Assembly: GCA_032622095.1 (NCBI GenBank)
Contig: CP136061.1
Location: 54,573,762 to 54,637,761, forward strand
DNA length: 64,000 bases
Reading direction: 5' to 3'
DNA from: Siphonodentalium dalli
Taxonomy: Eukaryota; Mollusca; Scaphopoda; Gadilida; Siphonodentaliidae
Shown here one piece after another: positions 62,689-64,000 of this stretch. Position 1 is the stretch's first letter, and each line of letters opens with the position of its first letter. The position numbers were made by a program, and so were the translations under genes. Below the pieces are notes generated by a model that was not told the DNA's origin, did not search any database, and was given only the letters and a program-made list of their open reading frames with translations.

Positions 62689-64000
62689 ACAAGTCAGGGT
62701 TAGAGCACAAGAATTGTTCTTTACCAGAATCAATCGAGTCGAAGACGAGATTTATTCTGGTAAAGAACTATTCGTGTGCTCTGACCGACTTAGAGCACAA
62801 TTGATCCCACATAATGTGATCAACTGGAAGTTTGCCGTTGAGCGTGTTTTGACCACAACACACAATATGTGTGCTGGCCGCAGTTGGACACAATAGCACG
62901 TTAGCAACACCCAACAATGTGATTAACATGCACTGATCGCCGTTGAATGTGAATAGATATGTCCGAAACAACACGGACTGTCCCATGCATGCACGTGATT
63001 GAAGGGTGACCCGTTTTTACCAAAACCAAACCACCTCACAGATGTGTGCCCCAGATCCCATGTAGTTTGGAAAGTCAAATGTGGCAGTCGCATGTGTCAT
63101 ACTATTATATTACAAGTGGCTCATGAATTACGAAGAAGTCAGTCTGCCAGATGATAAGCAGTTTGATCTTCAATCATAAAAATGGACATGTTAACAACAA
63201 CCAACTTACTTTTTGCCTAAGATAATGCTGCACATCATTATTATGTGACAAACGCTGTTACAAGAAAAATGTTTCGAAATTATACTACCAGTCCATCTGT
63301 TCCTCCAGATTTTCCAGATACAAGTCTTGTTATTCGTTATCTCGGTTATGCGTACAATATAATTCCCGAAGTGTTTATTCAAAATTCCACCAAATATAGT
63401 GAAGTGGTCATTCTGTTGGATTATTGGACATATCACTATTCTGTGGTTCTAAATGTGAATGTTAATTTGTTTGGTGGTCAATAGTGATTCTGAGTACAAT
63501 GTACCTGTGAATATTTTCGGAACTGGATTAGTTCTGTGGAATAATTATAATAAACGTAGTTATTCTACCAAGTAATACATAATTCAACCAATGCATGTGT
63601 TGCTATGGCCACCCCTTCCGATCGCCCTGTTGATGTATATATATTGTATTTTTTAAAGCACACCAATTTTCATGACTGGCAAACTAATTGTTCAGTTATA
63701 TCCCATTCTTTGACACACGCTGCTCATAACAAACAAATCGCACGGGTCGCTTCAATTATTAATACAGAGGCCATGCACAGGGGCTTGTAGAAGCGCTCCA
63801 TTGCCCACACCCACACTCCCCTTATACGCCATCACTATATGCACCCGCTACATCATGGTATAGTATACTAGAGGTGCATATAATGTCAGTGTGTGTGGGG
63901 GGAGCAGAGCGGTGTTTGTGCCCCTGTGCATGGCCTCTGGTATAATAATTGAATCTACTTTGAGGCGTCCATGTGATTTGTCTGTTATGAGTTGCGTGTT
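62689..64000 (+). mobile_element. Dispersed 1.3-kb element, copy B (runs off the window)
   Basis: Homologous to 15340-16680 from AAGTCAGGGTTAGAGCACAA onward. The left hairpin is better preserved here (GGTTAGAGCACAAGAATTGT against ATTCGTGTGCTCTGACC). The right foldback begins near 63655 and is cut by the window edge. The left arm keeps the block deleted in copy A. Start is immediately preceded by the TTAA-A copy at 62224. Confidence 0.7.
62960..63484 (+). pseudogene. Decayed reading frame inside dispersed element, copy B
   Basis: The same product as 15612-16022, broken differently: a one-base deletion near 62978, a TAG in the PDPM region, a stop after DDKQFDLQS, and a later clean frame of 79 codons (63245-63484). 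That frame extends beyond copy A: MFRNYTTSPSVPPDFPDTSL, VIRYLGYAYNIIPEVFIQ and ends SVVLNVNVNLFGGQ. The two copies together show a protein of at least about 170 residues rich in aromatic and beta-branched residues at its end. Family not recognised. Confidence 0.5.

Noticed and set aside
1-64000. tRNA and rRNA genes
   Set aside because: I looked for the TΨC-box word (GGTTCGAATCC-like) and conserved rRNA blocks and found none convincing; a covariance-model scan would settle it.

Overview
The window is non-coding-dominated nuclear DNA of an animal, most likely a marine invertebrate. The reasons are AT-rich sequence, animal-type transposons (a Jockey-like LINE, TTAA-target and hAT elements, palindromic Tc1/mariner-type MITEs, a THAP/DDE relic), GT donor sites and no long host reading frame. 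TAGCTCA-bounded repeats resemble ones common in bivalve and other lophotrochozoan genomes, so a mollusc-like source is my guess; it is inference from memory, not proof.

Host coding signal is sparse. On the + strand three short exons (20882-20946, 28298-28422, 57542-57606) each open with ATG, end at an AG|GTAA donor in the same codon phase, and encode the pattern R-x-x-S-x-S-[LF]-[DN] before a basic end. They look like alternative first exons of one gene whose shared body lies right of the window. A fourth exon (19991-20088) has the same phase but a weaker donor and no motif. If this is right, most of the window is a long transcribed 5' region. On the - strand a separate terminal-exon-like frame lies at 25687-25868.

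The rest is mobile or repetitive DNA. (1) A near-perfect palindromic MITE of about 215 bp with CAGTAATGCC ends and TA flanks occurs 25 times. (2) At least six types of short elements with TTAA target sites, called TTAA-A to TTAA-F here, occur, some abutting and some nested; A, B and C share one palindromic core although their ends differ. (3) A 'GAGG' family with long inverted ends (AGAATGAGG...CCTCATTCT) has seven copies. (4) Two hAT-type elements lie at 40714-40908 and 52343-53413; the latter has a perfect 8-bp target duplication. (5) A nearly full-length LINE lies on the - strand at about 41270-46510, with an intact gag-like ORF1, a broken endonuclease/RT ORF2, and two-tier hairpin clusters at both ends. 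(6) Large tandem arrays: a 35-36 bp satellite (2987-4752), a 30-bp minisatellite with higher-order structure (21601-23043) and a TIR-bounded 157-bp repeat (38290-39819). (7) A dispersed element of 1.3 kb or more with terminal hairpins and a decayed reading frame is present twice (15340-16680; 62689 to the window end). (8) Decayed THAP, DDE-transposase and SAP-motif fragments lie at 48.4-50.7 kb.

No rRNA, tRNA, CRISPR or bacterial operon structure was seen.
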